NCBI GenBank assembly: GCA_000310025.1
Contig: FN649727.1
Span: 4,321,784 to 4,385,783 of the forward strand
Length of the DNA stretch: 64,000 nt
Origin: Ectocarpus siliculosus
Lineage: Eukaryota; Sar; Phaeophyceae; Ectocarpales; Ectocarpaceae
Direction of reading: 5' to 3'
Shown: piece after piece, positions 23,577-36,285 of the stretch
How the letters are laid out: each line of letters starts with the position of its first letter
Numbering within the stretch: position 1 is the first letter of the stretch
Program-made: the position numbers and the translations under genes
Notes under the pieces: model-generated
What the model was told of the DNA's origin: nothing
What the model saw: only the letters and a program-made list of their open reading frames with translations
The model's database searches: none

Positions 23577-25582
23577 CTAATCCTGCCCTCCTCCTAGTAT
23601 GTCGTTTGTGCTTGGTTCGCCCTCGACGCTTCCAATTTGGCTGTTTGCTGCCATTTCTTTTACCGAGCTCAGGGTCCCATTCCCCAGAATCGCCTTCGCC
23701 GCCTCGTCCAGAGTCTTGCCGGGGGGGATCAACTTTCCCCAATACCTTTTGGAGGGCACTGGACATGCGGTCCGCTATTCCGCTTGTTCGAGGATTTTCC
23801 TGGCTCAACGACAAGCGAGTAATACAAAGTTCAAAGGACGTTCGTTGACAAAACCTTGCAGAGATGGCGTACTCAGGCGAAGTACCCAAAGCGGTATGCG
23901 TGCGCAACATATGTTATTCCATAACAAGCAAAAAGAAACATAGGCTGCGAAGCAGTTGCAACAAGGTAGGTGTTGTCAGGGATAGGTGCTAGGATCGGAA
24001 TGAGGAGTAAAATCATGTGGAAGAGGATTATATCTTCCTGTAGACTATAAATAGCGTGTTTCGAAGTGACAGCCAAGGACGCCCGAGCTGGGCAATTGTT
24101 CGGCAAAGGGAATATTTTTTTCCTTGAAACAGAACTCCCGCGGCTTCGTTGAAGCACGTTCGAAAATATAGAGAGGGAGGGAGTGAACTTTGATTCGCCA
24201 GGGGATTTCTTCCGATCTGAATGCGTCTGTGCTCCGAGTACGCTGCAATTGTGGTGCGCCTTGTTCTTGGAGAGCATTAGGCAAGCACGAAGCGCGATTG
24301 TAGCTGATTTTAACAAGGGCAGAAATACGTGCACCCATGAATGTTTTTCTTTACCTGTTGAGGGCTAGATATTGTTATTGGCCCAATTCCAGCATAAGGT
24401 GTGAGGAAGTCTCTTGGTTCTTCAAAGTCTGAGATATTGCTCATTACGGTGTCTCCGTCATCGTCATCATCTCCGTCCCCTGCTTCGACGGCATCTAGCC
24501 TGTCGGCACGATCATGTTCATCAGCCTCGAGCTTGCTGGCTCGTTGGCGGATGTATTGCTGGAAGTCCGCCTGATTCAATAACGTTCAGGCGAGCGGGAA
24601 GGACGCAGCGGGCGGTGGCACCTGCGTGATCCCAACATTGCAACATCTGAAGCTCGCGAACCACCCCGTGTGCATGCGGCTGTCTACATTGTTGTCTGTT
24701 CATGTTATATAATAGTATAGTCAACCCGCAGCACCTACACCGTGCAACAAATGTGATTCCGAGAATGTGCGCATTACGGAACAGGTCTACCGCACATACT
24801 CGATTTTGCCAGGCAATAGGTGGTCTCTATGTGCATTATTGTACTGTTTTTGTGTGGTCAGGAGTCTTCGTGCAGCAACGAGAAAAATAATGATTTGAAG
24901 ATTGATTGGCATGGAAGTGCTCTTCACCGCCGCTGTATGGCATTATCGTGTGTAGAACGGAGTACCTCGGCGCGATGATCTTCGGCACACTCTTCCACAG
25001 CCCATCGCGACTCGTGCGTAAGATGGTTGTAGTGATACTTGTGGCCATTTTCAGCCTCGTAAAGCACCCATCCAGCCCATGCCTCCGCCATCGAAGCGGA
25101 GTTGACCACCACTTCGTTCATATCCAATAGCTCCTGCGACAAGTATAGTGGACCCTTCAGAGAGCAGAGAGAGTCCTGGTGAAGTTCACACCTGCGCTAG
25201 CTTCTTGTTGTTTAACAAAATACGTATAGACTTCTGGCACCATGATTGCTTCGAGAGAGAGGACTTCGACGAAACAGGCGGCGAAAATCGGCATTCGACG
25301 TACCGTAACCGTCAGTACTCACGGAACCCCCATCCCCCCTATCTATTGCTGGGGCAAAACCACGGATCCCCCGGCCCCGTTTGTTGTGTGTGCTCTTGCG
25401 CGTTCCCTGTCCACGTTCCACTCTGTGTTGATTCGAGACCTTCTCCTGTGTAGCACGAGAATGAGATGCACTTGGTTACAGGCGTCTTGCATTTCTCTGG
25501 GCGTCTTGCGTCTTTCCTTGGTGAGTAAAGGTTTCATCGTGACAGGAACATCACAGCTCATGCGACATCGCGCCTCCGCCAT
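23577..25582 (-). CDS. WW-domain protein, with suspected frameshift
   Basis: The supported minus-strand exons are 24966-25133, 24355-24570 and 23577-23799. The likely first exon is 25472-25582 (ATG at 25580-25582, donor CAA|gtgcat, phase 0). Exon 24966-25133 carries a WW-type module: Trp, a YHYNH core, and a second Trp 23 residues later (ESRW). WW domains bind Pro-rich ligands. The next exon is charged (ADFQQYIRQRASKLEADEHD) with an acidic Asp run and ends GPITISSPQQ. The last exon opens ENPRTSGIADRMSSALQK. As written, the frame then runs into poly-Ser codons. One base fewer in the 7-base G run at 23721-23727 would instead give a sober C-terminus ending DILGGGQD and a stop at 23577. The coordinates given assume that second frame. 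I do not know the protein's function. Confidence 0.65.
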
Positions 25583-25616
25583 CTCCGAGCAGCGCGACAG
25601 GTGCGCCACCCTCACG

Positions 25617-28608
25617 ATGGGGGCGGCCGGCAAAAAGCGAAAGAAGGTAAGGCGGTGCTTGTGCATTTTGCCCTTCTCTTATTGTGGGTTCCTACAGTCT
25701 CTCAAGCCTCAAAAGTTGTGCCATAGCACCTCGCTGTGATAGGGCAGTTTTGCCCGCAGGATACAACGCAGCTTCTTCATGTTTCATGTGTCTTGTGTTA
25801 TGTTGTGCCGCAGCGCAGGGTACCGTATACGACACAAGATAACACACCCCCTGGACCGATTTTCAAAGCTCTATTACGCCACGACGAAGAGGATGCACAA
25901 ACGAAACGATACAATTTCGGAAAGCTCTCGACAAGACGGTTTCAACGCCGCCATTTTTGGCACCCCCCACCGCTGTTTCTGCTGTTGAGAAATCGAGCTT
26001 TGAAAATCGGTCCATGTGGTGTGTTGTCTTGTGTCGTATACGGTAATACTGCTGTACTCGTCCATACAAGTAGGCATACAAGGTACCCGATGCGGCAAGT
26101 GGAGACACATTCTTCATCTCATTGTAGGCTTTGTGTGTTTTTTCCATGTTCATGTTGCAGGAGCGTCCGTTTGAAATCCCCACAACGTGTTGACGCCCTC
26201 CCTGCTCCCAAACTGCTGTGCTTGCTGATACATACCATACTGCTGCACAGATGGAGAAGGATGCCTTGAAGTACGCGGACGGAATCAACAAGAACGTCGC
26301 CCGCGAGACGCAAAAGGAGGCGGACGTTATTGCCGAGCGGTTGTTAAAGACATGCGCGGAACCAAAGCGAGACCTCACCAAGATCGCCGCCGAGATCGCG
26401 GACCTCCGATCGCGAACTTCGGCTCTGAAGCCGGCCCAAAGCTATGAACTCGGGAAGGACTGGCGACTGGTGTTCGCAAGTGACGACGACGCGATAAGTG
26501 TCGTAGGCACGGGGTTGCATAAGCTGCCACTCACCAGGATGCAGGTGAGGAGAAAACGAACGTGCACGCGCACAGCGTAGCTGTGTAGCATTCAGAGAAC
26601 GACAGCAGATAGCATGAAACGTCAAGGTTATCGGCACCTCAAATCAACGCCGATTCTGCCAGCACAAACGATACCGGCGTTGCCGTCCGTCTCATGAACC
26701 AAGCCCTGAAACACTTGCCGAGTCCCGTCCGACTCATCGCAACAGTCGTTGTCCTTCAGCTCTTGTATGAAGTGCTAAAGTAGGTCAGCTTTAAGATGCC
26801 TGAAAGGATGGTGTAGTTGGCTCCAAGCGAGCTCTGACGACTTGGCGGCGAACGTATAAAGGGAGCGAACGCATAAAGAGAGCGAACGTATAAAGGGAGC
26901 GTCTCTGTCGACAACGTTAGCAGCATGGACATCACTGGATACTCAAATAAATAAATCCTGGTACCTTAGGACCATTGACCTGATTACTCCTGCTGCATGT
27001 GTCTCAACCGTCAATGCACGAGGAAACATCCCAGAACCCATCATCGTTTTGACAACACGCCTTTTATCTCTTGCCCAACAGGATTTCTTCATCACTCTTG
27101 AAGGCGGCAGCAACACGGCGAGAAACATTGTCACGATCGAAGTGCTACGCGTGATAGGTGCGTGACACAGGGTGCTGGTTTCCCCCCTTTCGCAGTGTTT
27201 TCGGTGAGCTGTTTTTCTTTACTGTACTCACTCAAAGCACGCCTAATGTTGGTTGGGAGCCATGCGTTTGAGTGGCTACACGTAGAAATGCGTGGTACCC
27301 CCATGCAACATTAGAAGATCCTGGTTAGGTATGTACATATCCGAGTTGGATGCCCTATCGAACTGCTGATTACGGGCGTCATTCGCTAACAGCACGCTGA
27401 TGCTAACACTACACACTACAACGCAATCCATCGCCGAAGTTTTGTCAGGGTAGCAACACGATGACTGCGTGGCTGTACGTTGTACGGGTATGACTCGTTC
27501 GTATCGAGTTGAATGGCTCTTCAATTTGAAATGCAACCATACGTCAAACGCTCAGTATTCTTTCGAACGTGCTTGAGTCAGTCCTGCTGGGCATCAAAAT
27601 GCACAAGTCTCACGCAACTTTTGTTCAACGTGGGATTTCTTCATCTCTGGGGTGGATCCACCCTATCGACAGACCTCTCTGTGTTCTATTCCGCGCTTCG
27701 AACACGTGTTCCAACTCATGAGGTCGAGTGTCTCTGGTGTCGTTCTCGCTTAAGATTTTTCGGGCTACCGCGATGGTCTCACACCGCCCGTCGAAAACCT
27801 TTGTGTGTGTTTGCCGCTTTTCTGTCGCTCTTCTACGTCTTTCTTTGGACGGCCAGGCCCTTTCCCGAACCTTCGCAACACCTTGTCTGGGGGCTGCAAG
27901 TGAGCGTTGTGGAATTCAGCAGCAAGCGTGGCAGCAACTACTTTTTTTTTTGTACATTTGTATTTCTTTTTTTTCGTAGCAATCCGTATTAATAGACCGC
28001 CCCAGTTGCTGGTTGCGGCCCCGGATGGCCGTGCTGAGTTTGTTCACGATCCTTGTCAGCGTGAGGCATATTCTGCCCAGCGTGGTTTTCTTTCTAGTCA
28101 AATTAGCACCGCAAACGCTCAGCGACGATTGTATGTACCTCTTGCCCTGGCCATGTCGAACAACATTCAAGGTTTTCCCGCGCCTGCGATTCGAACCCTC
28201 TGTCTGTTTCAACAATCTCACTATGGCGTTGCGCGATCGACGACCTTTTGATTCCAGCGAAGTAAGGCGCAGATTTTAAATCCCCCCACCCCTCCCCCCT
28301 TCGTCGCGCACCACACCGCACGTACGGCGCCTTACAGATCCACGGGCGCGGGTTCGTTGAATATCCGCTACACATCAATGATTGACGGGACGGGGAAAGA
28401 GACCGGGGGGTCGCAGACGGGAGAACAAGACCGGGTCGTTGATGTTGATGTTGCGTTCGTCGGGCAAGGGGTATTGGTGTTGGAATCTGTATCGGCGAAG
28501 TCGAAGAAACCGTTGTCTCTCGTCTTTGCGAAGGAGCCGGACTTGGAAGGAGAGCTAGCGAAGCTCCGTGTGGCGGGGGACAAGAAAGATGATAAGAAGA
28601 AGAAATAA
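25617..28608 (+). CDS. PAP/fibrillin-like protein (tentative family)
   Basis: Five exons are 25617-25646, 26251-26544, 27082-27157, 27857-27899 and 28338-28608. They sum to 714 nt, or 237 residues, with all phases consistent. The short first exon encodes MGAAGKKRKK. It is followed by a helical charged region (MEKDALKYADGINKNVARE). A beta-rich domain then contains KDWRLVFASDDD, DFFITLEGG, IEVLRVIGPFPNLRNTL and NIRYTSMIDGTGKE. A Lys-rich tail follows (GDKKDDKKKK). The pattern resembles the plastid lipid-associated (PAP/fibrillin) fold, whose members bind lipophilic molecules, but I assign it from memory of motif style only. There is no signal or transit peptide, unlike typical plastid fibrillins. 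Intron 1 contains a TIR element and intron 2 a 17-bp tandem repeat. Confidence 0.75.
25823..26043. mobile_element. MITE-like element with ~50-bp terminal inverted repeats
   Basis: The left end starts CCGTATACGACACAAGATAA. The reverse complement of the right end starts CCGTATACGACACAAGACAA, and the match continues to about 50 bases with a few mismatches. The element is 221 bp, flanked by TA on both sides (25821-25822 and 26044-26045), and has no transposase. A TA duplication suggests a Tc1/mariner (Stowaway-type) non-autonomous element. It lies in intron 1 of the PAP/fibrillin-like gene. A related partial copy is at 41659-41790. Confidence 0.85.
26848..26901. repeat. 17-bp tandem repeat, three copies
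   Basis: The unit gcgaacgtataaaggga is repeated three times, with two changes in the middle copy. It lies in intron 2 of the PAP/fibrillin-like gene. Confidence 0.85.
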
Positions 28609-29671
28609 GTGCCCATGTGTGGTGTTTGAGGCGAAACGAAAGGCGGATTTCAAGAGCTTGCAAAAGCCGTAGTGTCAAAATAGTGTGATGGTGGGTGGAT
28701 TGCTTCGCACGTGGTAGCGTGAAATTGACTCCGATAGATTAGACCTAAATGAGAGATAAGCGTTGCGTGAAGCGGGGGTGCTCGTGTTTATCCAAGGTTA
28801 ACAAGTCGTGGCCCGTGGATGTTAGGTTAGGGGGTAGTGTTAGCGCCTGCAGCAATGGTTGGTTAGGCTATAGATAGATGACCAGGTCCAGCTATCTCAG
28901 AAACAGTCCAAGTGTGAAGGATATGCAAACCCAGACCAACTCGTCGCCAAATTACATTTTACCGCTCTGCAGCCGTCACCTCTACTACTGCTGTACGTTG
29001 GTTTGCTTGCGGAATAACCATCGATTTTCTGCTTTGATTGTCCTGACGTATACTTGTTGCTCTGAAAAATTCTAGCACATTCACGGAATGCGGTCTCTCT
29101 CTCAATGTTTTGTGAATGCGGTCTTTCTCTCAATGTTTTTATCTTCTCTCTTCCCTTCTCTGCGTTGGGGCAAAATGTCCTATAATAGCAAGAGGCAACA
29201 GCAAATTGCTCATGATGCTGCACTTCAGTATGATCTGTGACTGGGAGGACTACTGCTTGTTGTATAGATTATGTACACAAATCCTAGACCAGTGCATGCA
29301 GTGCGTGAAAACTAGTGAAAACTACTGTACACACGGACTGTTGTTGTTCTTCGTTCCCCACTCCTGGCTCTGTTAGATTTGATGCACTCTCTCTCGTGGT
29401 TCTTCACAATAAAATACAAAAAGCAGTGACTTGTTTTTCAAAAGTTCATGATGTAGGGACTGCCTACTGCTGTGGTTCTCATTGGAACATGTCCTTTTAC
29501 ATCGAAAGGAAAAGTATACTACTGTAGATCTCACCAAGTATCGGAGCGGAAGAACATTTTGAATGCGTTGCAAACGTGAACAAGAGTGAAAAGGAACAGC
29601 CGTAACGAGCTTCCTCCGCGTGCCCCCTGTGTGCTGTTTGTTTGTGCCCGGCCGAGTCACTACCCCCCAAC
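28609..29671. other. Intergenic, probable POLH promoter region
   Basis: About 1 kb between two plus-strand genes. A ~27-bp direct repeat (gaatgcggtctctctctcaa and a near copy) lies at about 29086-29142. No exon is recognised. Confidence 0.5.
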
Positions 29672-32600
29672 ATGCTTCGGAGCCACGCGGTACACGGTCG
29701 GGTCATTGTTCACGCTGATCTCGACTGCTTCTACTGCCAAGTAAGTGAAGTCAATGCTAACTCAAAGCTTCATATGCATACGTGTAGTCAGACTGCAGCT
29801 ATGGTTCGTGCATCACCTTGTTTTCATCTGAATTTACATTATACAGCATTGCCTGTAGCAGAAGTTGGATACCGACAAGTAGCAATCGGTGTGCCGCTTC
29901 TCCGCCAGTGAATAGGGAAATCGTGCAGGCAACACAGCAGGGTTTATGCAAAAGTTAACGCTATGAGCACATGAGCACCCAGTTAGTTACAGGTTATGTG
30001 CAAGGTCCAGACAAAAATCGCATCCGCTCATTGGGAGAGGCTGTACAGTCCCGAGAACGAAAGTTGACTTGGTCACTTGGTATTGTTGTTTTGTAGACAG
30101 AAAAAAGATAAGTGTGCCCGAATGCATGGGGGTACCTTCCTATGCTGAAGCGAAGTCAGTAAATGTTCATGTTTCCAGTTCTTCAGGCTGCATACGTATG
30201 TAGAGTTAAGGAATATAAAAACACAGTAGACACAGGTACTTTCTGACGCTATGAATGCATTGCTAATCTGTCTCAGACTCTTTTCTATGATAGAGATGGA
30301 TTCGTTGTGTCATATTAAGAAAATTAAAATAAAAACACACACAGAAAGACTAGGTAGAGTTCAACCAGCAAGAGGACGCGCGGCTTGGGAGAGTGTGTTT
30401 ACTGATGAAGTAAGAGACCGAGAAGAGACATCACACAGCAGTATATCACACAGCTTACCACCTCACACAAGCATGGTAGACCAAGGTTCACACGCGCGGT
30501 CTCAGACAGCGGAGTCTAGTGACGACTACGGTGCGGTAAACAGACATTTGAGTGCGGTGTCCCCAAGTACCCATTTGGGCGTTCAATACCAAAAGCATGA
30601 ATAACAAAGCCACGTGGAGGCGACGGACTGCTTCACCAATCTACAATAGTTCGCGAGGCGTTTTTCTAGTTTTTCGTGAAAATTACAGTTTGCCTAGTAC
30701 TGTAACGTGATGATGATGCTCTGGCAGCTCCGCGTTGTTTTTTTTCGCTCTCTTGACTCCATCATCTATCGGTAGGCAGGTTCTTTATTGGAGTGAACAC
30801 CCCACCCAAAGCAATCGCCATCAATCATCCATCCATCCCGACGCGTCGGTTTGTTGACAACCCGCATGGCAGAATATCTGCACGGCGATTCTTTTGCTGC
30901 CCCAGTGACGGCACCTCTGCTCTGGTGTCTCCTTTCCTTCATCGATTCATTGAGTGAGGTGCAACATTAACATTTTGAAAGCGTTTGGCTCGCAGATGAA
31001 TGGGTTTCACCGTTTATTGGCGGGCTTCGCCCGCGTTATTAAACTCCTAAAAGCTCTGTCCCGGTACATTAAAAATTTGCCGAATACTGGGGCACGAAAA
31101 CTGGAACAAAATCCCTTTCCTGGCTCTTGAAAGAGCTCGTGGCGTCTCTCGAGCTCCAAATTCTGAGGGCAACCACCTGTGGGTGCAGTCACACTGCCAT
31201 CGTTTGCAGCAAACGCTCAAACAGCATTGTATCGTTTGCGAACGCGTAAACGACAGGACAGATTTTTGTTATATTTCCAATTGTTAAAAGTCCGTCGGTC
31301 GCAAGCCTGTACCTGAAGAGCTCCAATCCTGGGTCTCAGAGAAGAATTCCTCCGCGGTCATTCTTTCAACGCGGAAAGGGTTCAGTCGTATTTCCCTCTA
31401 GTGTACTCACGACCGAGCGCTCACTACCAAAAGTTCCATCACGAAATGCGGAACAAACACACCTCGCCGGGGTTAGAATTCCCAGTCTGTAGATAGCCTT
31501 TCGTGAGATGTGTAGCGAGTTTATCAGCTGCAAGCCCACCGGTGCAATCGGGATTACAGGCAGATATAGAACTCTGGCGGTTTCATGTTGGGCTTGGCAC
31601 TACAGGAAACGTGGTCAGGGGAACCATTTCCCGTCGAGGACAGGGTCGTTTTCCGACCGCGATCGATGGTTTTTTTATGAGTCCACATAACGGCAGCCTT
31701 CTCCTACCAGTGTCGAGGCCCCACCCGCTTACCACGCGCAGGGTCAGTTGGCAAAACACGACCTCAGAAGCGTCCCTGCCGACTTTCATCAGGTGGAGCA
31801 CGTGCGCCTGGGCATCCCGACGTCGGTCCCGCTGGCCGTGCAGCAATGGGACGGGCTGATCGCCGTCAACTACGAGGCCAGGAAGTCCGGCGTAAAGCGC
31901 GGCGACAGGACCACCGCCGCCAAGCAGAAGTGCCCGCAAATCACTCTCGTTCATGTCGAGACCATCGGGGCAGACGACGAGCTGGACGATGCGGGGACAA
32001 GGCACGACAAGGGAGCCTGCAAGGTGTCTCTGGAAAGGTATGAACGAATGCAATTTGAGTCTGACCAGCGTGTGTTTGTCGTTGATGCTGTGACTTATGG
32101 AGGGGGGGTAGAGGCGGGAAAGTGCCTGCACAATGGGAGCGTCCTGTCTACTTTCTCAGCCACAAGAGAGACAGGGCACATCTGGCTGGCCTACACATGT
32201 AGCAACAAGCAGTTGTAGCCAGCCTATGCTTCGACTGATCACAGAGCATTACGTCTCATAGCCTACCCTATACTGTGCCGCTTCCGTCTAACTCAGGTAC
32301 CGCACGGCAAGCTTTGCGATCATGGCCATCTTCCAGGTGAACCCCTGCCGGGGGTGATGGGTACCGTGACCTTTCACGCTTTCAAGCAGACCTTGCCGTC
32401 CGGATCACACTGCGATATTGCAGCGTTTCTTGTGCTAGATCTCGAAAATGCAACTGATGCGGCATCTAAGTCGGGGAGGCACGCAATCGGGGTATCGGCC
32501 CCGTGGACACCATATTCACCACGTTGTTCCCCATCTTTTGGCTTATCCACTCGGTCTGAGTTCCTTGTGTCTAGGTGAAAACAACACGGTATGCACCTCT

Positions 32601-35600
32601 CGAATTTTCATCCCCACTAATGTTCGACGCTTGTCGTACTCCTATCACAGGCGCACTGCCGGCGAGTCGAGAGGGCGTCCATTGACGAGGCTTACCTCGA
32701 CCTAACGGAGGAGGCGGCGAAACTTTGTCAAGAGGTGGAGGCAGGGAATGCTCGGGACGTTGCAGACTCGCCAGAGACAGACTTACAGGTAATGCTTCAT
32801 TCGCCTCACCTTGGACCTTGGGTGCTTGAGTTTGCCTGCGAACATGATGCGCTGATTCAACGGTGGTCGATCGTCAGTCGCGCCCACCTTCGCATTCCCA
32901 CCTTCAAACGTTCGGTGAATCGCCTGCTTCGTCTGTTGTGGTCGCTGTGCATGTTTTGTTGGTCGATTTCGCCGGCTCTAGGGCACGGCCGGCCACCGTG
33001 TCGACCCGACGAACGCCTTTGATCGAGCACTCCTGGCGGGAGCCCGCTTGACGGCGGCCATGCGTCTGGCTGTGGAGCAGGAGCTGGGGTTCACGGTCTC
33101 CGCCGGAATCGCGTCCAACAAGGTTCTTGCCAAGTTGGCATCGAGCATTAACAAGCCGAACAAGCAGGTGCAATCAGCGTTGGTTCCCTGGTGTTGCCCA
33201 AACGAGTGTTCGGTAGTTTCATGCTCATCGAGCTCACGCGCGATCCGGCGTTTAACCCTTCCAATGAGCTACTATGAATTTGCGATGAAATGGAGGCTCG
33301 CGTTCTGTTTTTTCAGCGGCAACCGGGCTGTCGAGCAAACAGGCTATCACTTGGCCTTACGCTCAGCGTTTCAAGACAACGTCGATCACCACCTCCCCTG
33401 AAAACGTGACTCCTATGGTGCATCTCGTGCTGTTTGGTGTGTTTTCCCGGCATTGTATTTCCCGTCTCAACAACGCGAAAAAGACGGTGGTACCAGCCGG
33501 GGCCTCGTCGGACATGCTCGACACGGTGCCCCTTCGAAGCGTTCGCGGTCTAGGGGGGAAGCTCGGCGAGACTGTAGTGTCTTGGAGCAAGGCCGAGAAA
33601 GCCTCGGATCTCAAGGTGCTACAAATACAAATTAGCACGTCCATATGCCTGGTCTTGAAGTGGCAGGTCTCGCATTCGTTTTGTTTGTCGCTCAGCGGAG
33701 GAATGGGATATCTTTTTTTTTGCATAAGTTGGAGTTGTGCGTGGAGGCCACTCGCGCCGTCAGACGATATACAAATGTGTTTCGCCGCCGTGTAGCCTGT
33801 GCGCTGGCTCATGAAAAATTGTTGAAACCGCTTTGGGATGTAGTCGCAAAATGGTGGTTCATTGTCCTTTTGACCGGCGGCTGTATCGCTTGCGCTTAAC
33901 GATGGACGTGACCATAATTGATTTGGGTATTCCATCCCCTCCTGCGGCAGAACACAACCCTCTCCTGTGTTGGGAGATGCGTGTCTTCACCGTGGCGGCG
34001 GCTGGTAGAGAGTAATTTGACGCGAACTTCATCCGAAAGACACAAGCAGCAGCAATCACGCTCTCACCCCGCTGTGCACCGACCTTGCTTTCGTTCGCCT
34101 CTCGTGCTTGCGCACCGGCTCCTTGCGCCTGCATCTAGAGGTTTAGCCAACAGGATCTCGTAGGAAACTTTGGGACCAAGACGGGAGAGTGGCTGTGGAG
34201 GGCCTGTCGCGGAATGGACGACGAACCCGTTGCCCCGAACCTCAAACCTAAGAGCCTCAGCGTGTGCAAGTCATTTACGTGAGCCCCAGCGAGGCAGGGA
34301 AAACAGCCGTAGGGTCGCAGCAGGCAGTGGGAGAAGCACGCTCCCGCGGGAAAGCTTTGCTCGGCCGGCCCCCTCTCCATATTTTGTCAATCGTTTGGCC
34401 GAGATTAGTCTTGTAGCTCGTCCCGGTTTTTGGCCGGACGAAGCTTACATTTCGCGCACTAAACTGTCGTGCCTTGTTGACGGGGTGTTGCTTCTTTGTC
34501 TTGGCGAGCCTTGGGTTGAGTACAATTTTTTTAATCTCGGCCAGAGGGCCAGAGGAAGTAGTACTCGTTCTTGATATCTTAGCGTTGCTGTCTCTCGGCG
34601 GGTGCGCGAAAGTAGGCGGCCATAGACAAGCGTCACCCGTCTTTTGCGAAGTGGTCGTTTGTCTGCGGACACGAGGGAGCTGGAACCTCGCACCACCGCT
34701 CCTCTGGTGCCCAGGACTCACGGCTCTTTGTTGTCCGTTCTCTTTCTCGCGCTCATAATTCGCCCAAAACTTCGCAGTCCTGTGCGCGATGAGGAATCCG
34801 TCTTGAACTGGATGAGACTGCTGTGTACAGAGCTGTCCCAGCGCATCGCCGTGGACAGGGAAGCGTGGAGCCGGAGAGCGACCAAGCTCACCCTTCAGAT
34901 GATTTCCCTCAAACCGGGAAGCAGGTGCGTACCGCGAGACGAAGGCATCGCCAACCAAGGGGGCTAGGTAGGGTACATTCGGCTTCCGGACCTCGACACG
35001 CATGCTCTCTAGGAGCCTAAAAAGTGTGATGCTGCGTGCTTCGTGGCACGCTACACGTCTTCGTCGGCACGTGTCCGGACTCCAAGCCGATACCGCAGTA
35101 TGTGGCCCGTTTCAATCGTCTGTCGTCATTTAGACAAGTCCAAGGCTGACGACCTTGACACACTTCGACCCTACCTCATTAGTACTCAGGTCGAAGCGCC
35201 GTTGTCCACGCTGTTGCTTTTCATTCGCCAGGGCAAACCAGCGAGACGCTGGAGGAGGAAACGGAAAAAGCAACACGTCGACAACGCGTTCCCGGACGGT
35301 CGATATTCCCGGTGAGCCCAACATTGCGGAATGGTCGAGGGGCGTCCAATGCAATCGGTCTACAGTATGTCACCTTCGGCGCGTTCGATATATAAGCGTG
35401 CTCCTTGTTTCGTTTGGTCAACTTTCGGAGCGGCAAAATTGACCCGAAATACGTCGAGCGAAGAAAAAGACAGACGAGAAAAGCCCCAAAGAACTGAACC
35501 CTATTTTTTTTTTGTTTTGCCCGGCAGGTGGGGGCGAGTCCCCAACGACGGCATCCCTTGTGTCGGAGGCAATGGCCGTCTTCGCGAAGACCGATAACGC

Positions 35601-36285
35601 CCTACCTTGCAGCCGCCTTGCCCTCACGGCGCACGAATTCTGCGGCTTGATTTCCGGGCGGGGCTCGATCGCCTCCTTTCTGCGCGCGCTGCCGCCGCCG
35701 CCGCCGCCGCCGCAACAGCCGATGCCTCCACCAACGTCGCCGCTCGAGAAATGGGGCTCGAAAGGCGTGAAACCCGATGCCAAGCAGGCCCTTGCAGTAG
35801 ATCCAAGCGGACAGGCAGGCGGCGGCAGATCGTTGCCTGAAGGAGACGATGAAGACGTGCCTGGTACAGAGACGGCTGAGGCGTCTATAGGTCCACGAGA
35901 CGTTCCAAGAGTTGGCAGCAAGGATGACAGCCGCGTCGATCGAAGTAGAAACTTCCAGCCATCATCGCACCTGGCGGGAGCTGCTTGTGATGAAAGAACG
36001 GCACCGTCGCCGCTTCGACCAGGGTATGAAAGGTGCCCCAAATGCGGAAAGGTGCTCGCGCCGGAGGATCTTCAAGAACACCTCGATTTTCACTACGCCG
36101 AGGGGCTGCAGGAGAGATACACTCGCGAAGGGGACGTTGCGCGAGACATGGCGGCGAGGATGTCAGACCGGGAGGGGCTACCAAAGCGGAAAATACAAGA
36201 GGCTGGAGGGGGGAAACGGGCAAAAAGCCAGACGAAACGACCAGCGGCAGGACTGAGGATAGATTCTTTCTTTAAACCGACCTAA
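29672..36285 (+). CDS. POLH: DNA polymerase eta (Y-family translesion polymerase)
   Basis: Ten exons are 29672-29740, 31793-32037, 32297-32336, 32651-32788, 32982-33167, 33484-33615, 34154-34278, 34778-34924, 35232-35311 and 35528-36285. They sum to 1920 nt, or 639 residues (human 713), and every phase fits. The enzyme copies past UV photoproducts in the nucleus. Catalytic motif I is HADLDCFY (Asp16, Asp18). The fingers region is GLIAVNYEARKSGVKRGDRT. Motif III is ASIDEAYLDL (Asp130, Glu131). The palm/thumb carries TVSAGIASNKVLAKLASSIN and SVRGLGGKLGE. The little-finger domain includes RLALTAHEF and GSIASFL. The C-terminus has a UBZ zinc finger (Cys557, Cys560, His572, His576) that in this family binds ubiquitinated PCNA. 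It ends in a PIP-like motif (LRIDSFFKPT, with Gly where a PIP box has Gln). The YEAR motif and the eta-type C-terminus favour eta over kappa or iota. The weakest splice site is the acceptor before 33484 (gcgaaaaag). Confidence 0.95.

Noticed and set aside
22984-23910. 308-codon minus-strand ORF with poly-Ser
   Set aside because: Its first part is the real last exon of the WW gene. The remainder follows a CTG/CTA repeat and has low-complexity composition, so a frameshift is the better explanation.
28103-28260. tRNA-like B-box (ggttcgaatc) on the minus strand
   Set aside because: The T-stem does not pair and no acceptor stem or cloverleaf can be drawn.
35418-36041. 207-codon antisense ORF over the last POLH exon
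   Set aside because: It is a shadow of the GC-rich, clearly coding plus-strand exon.
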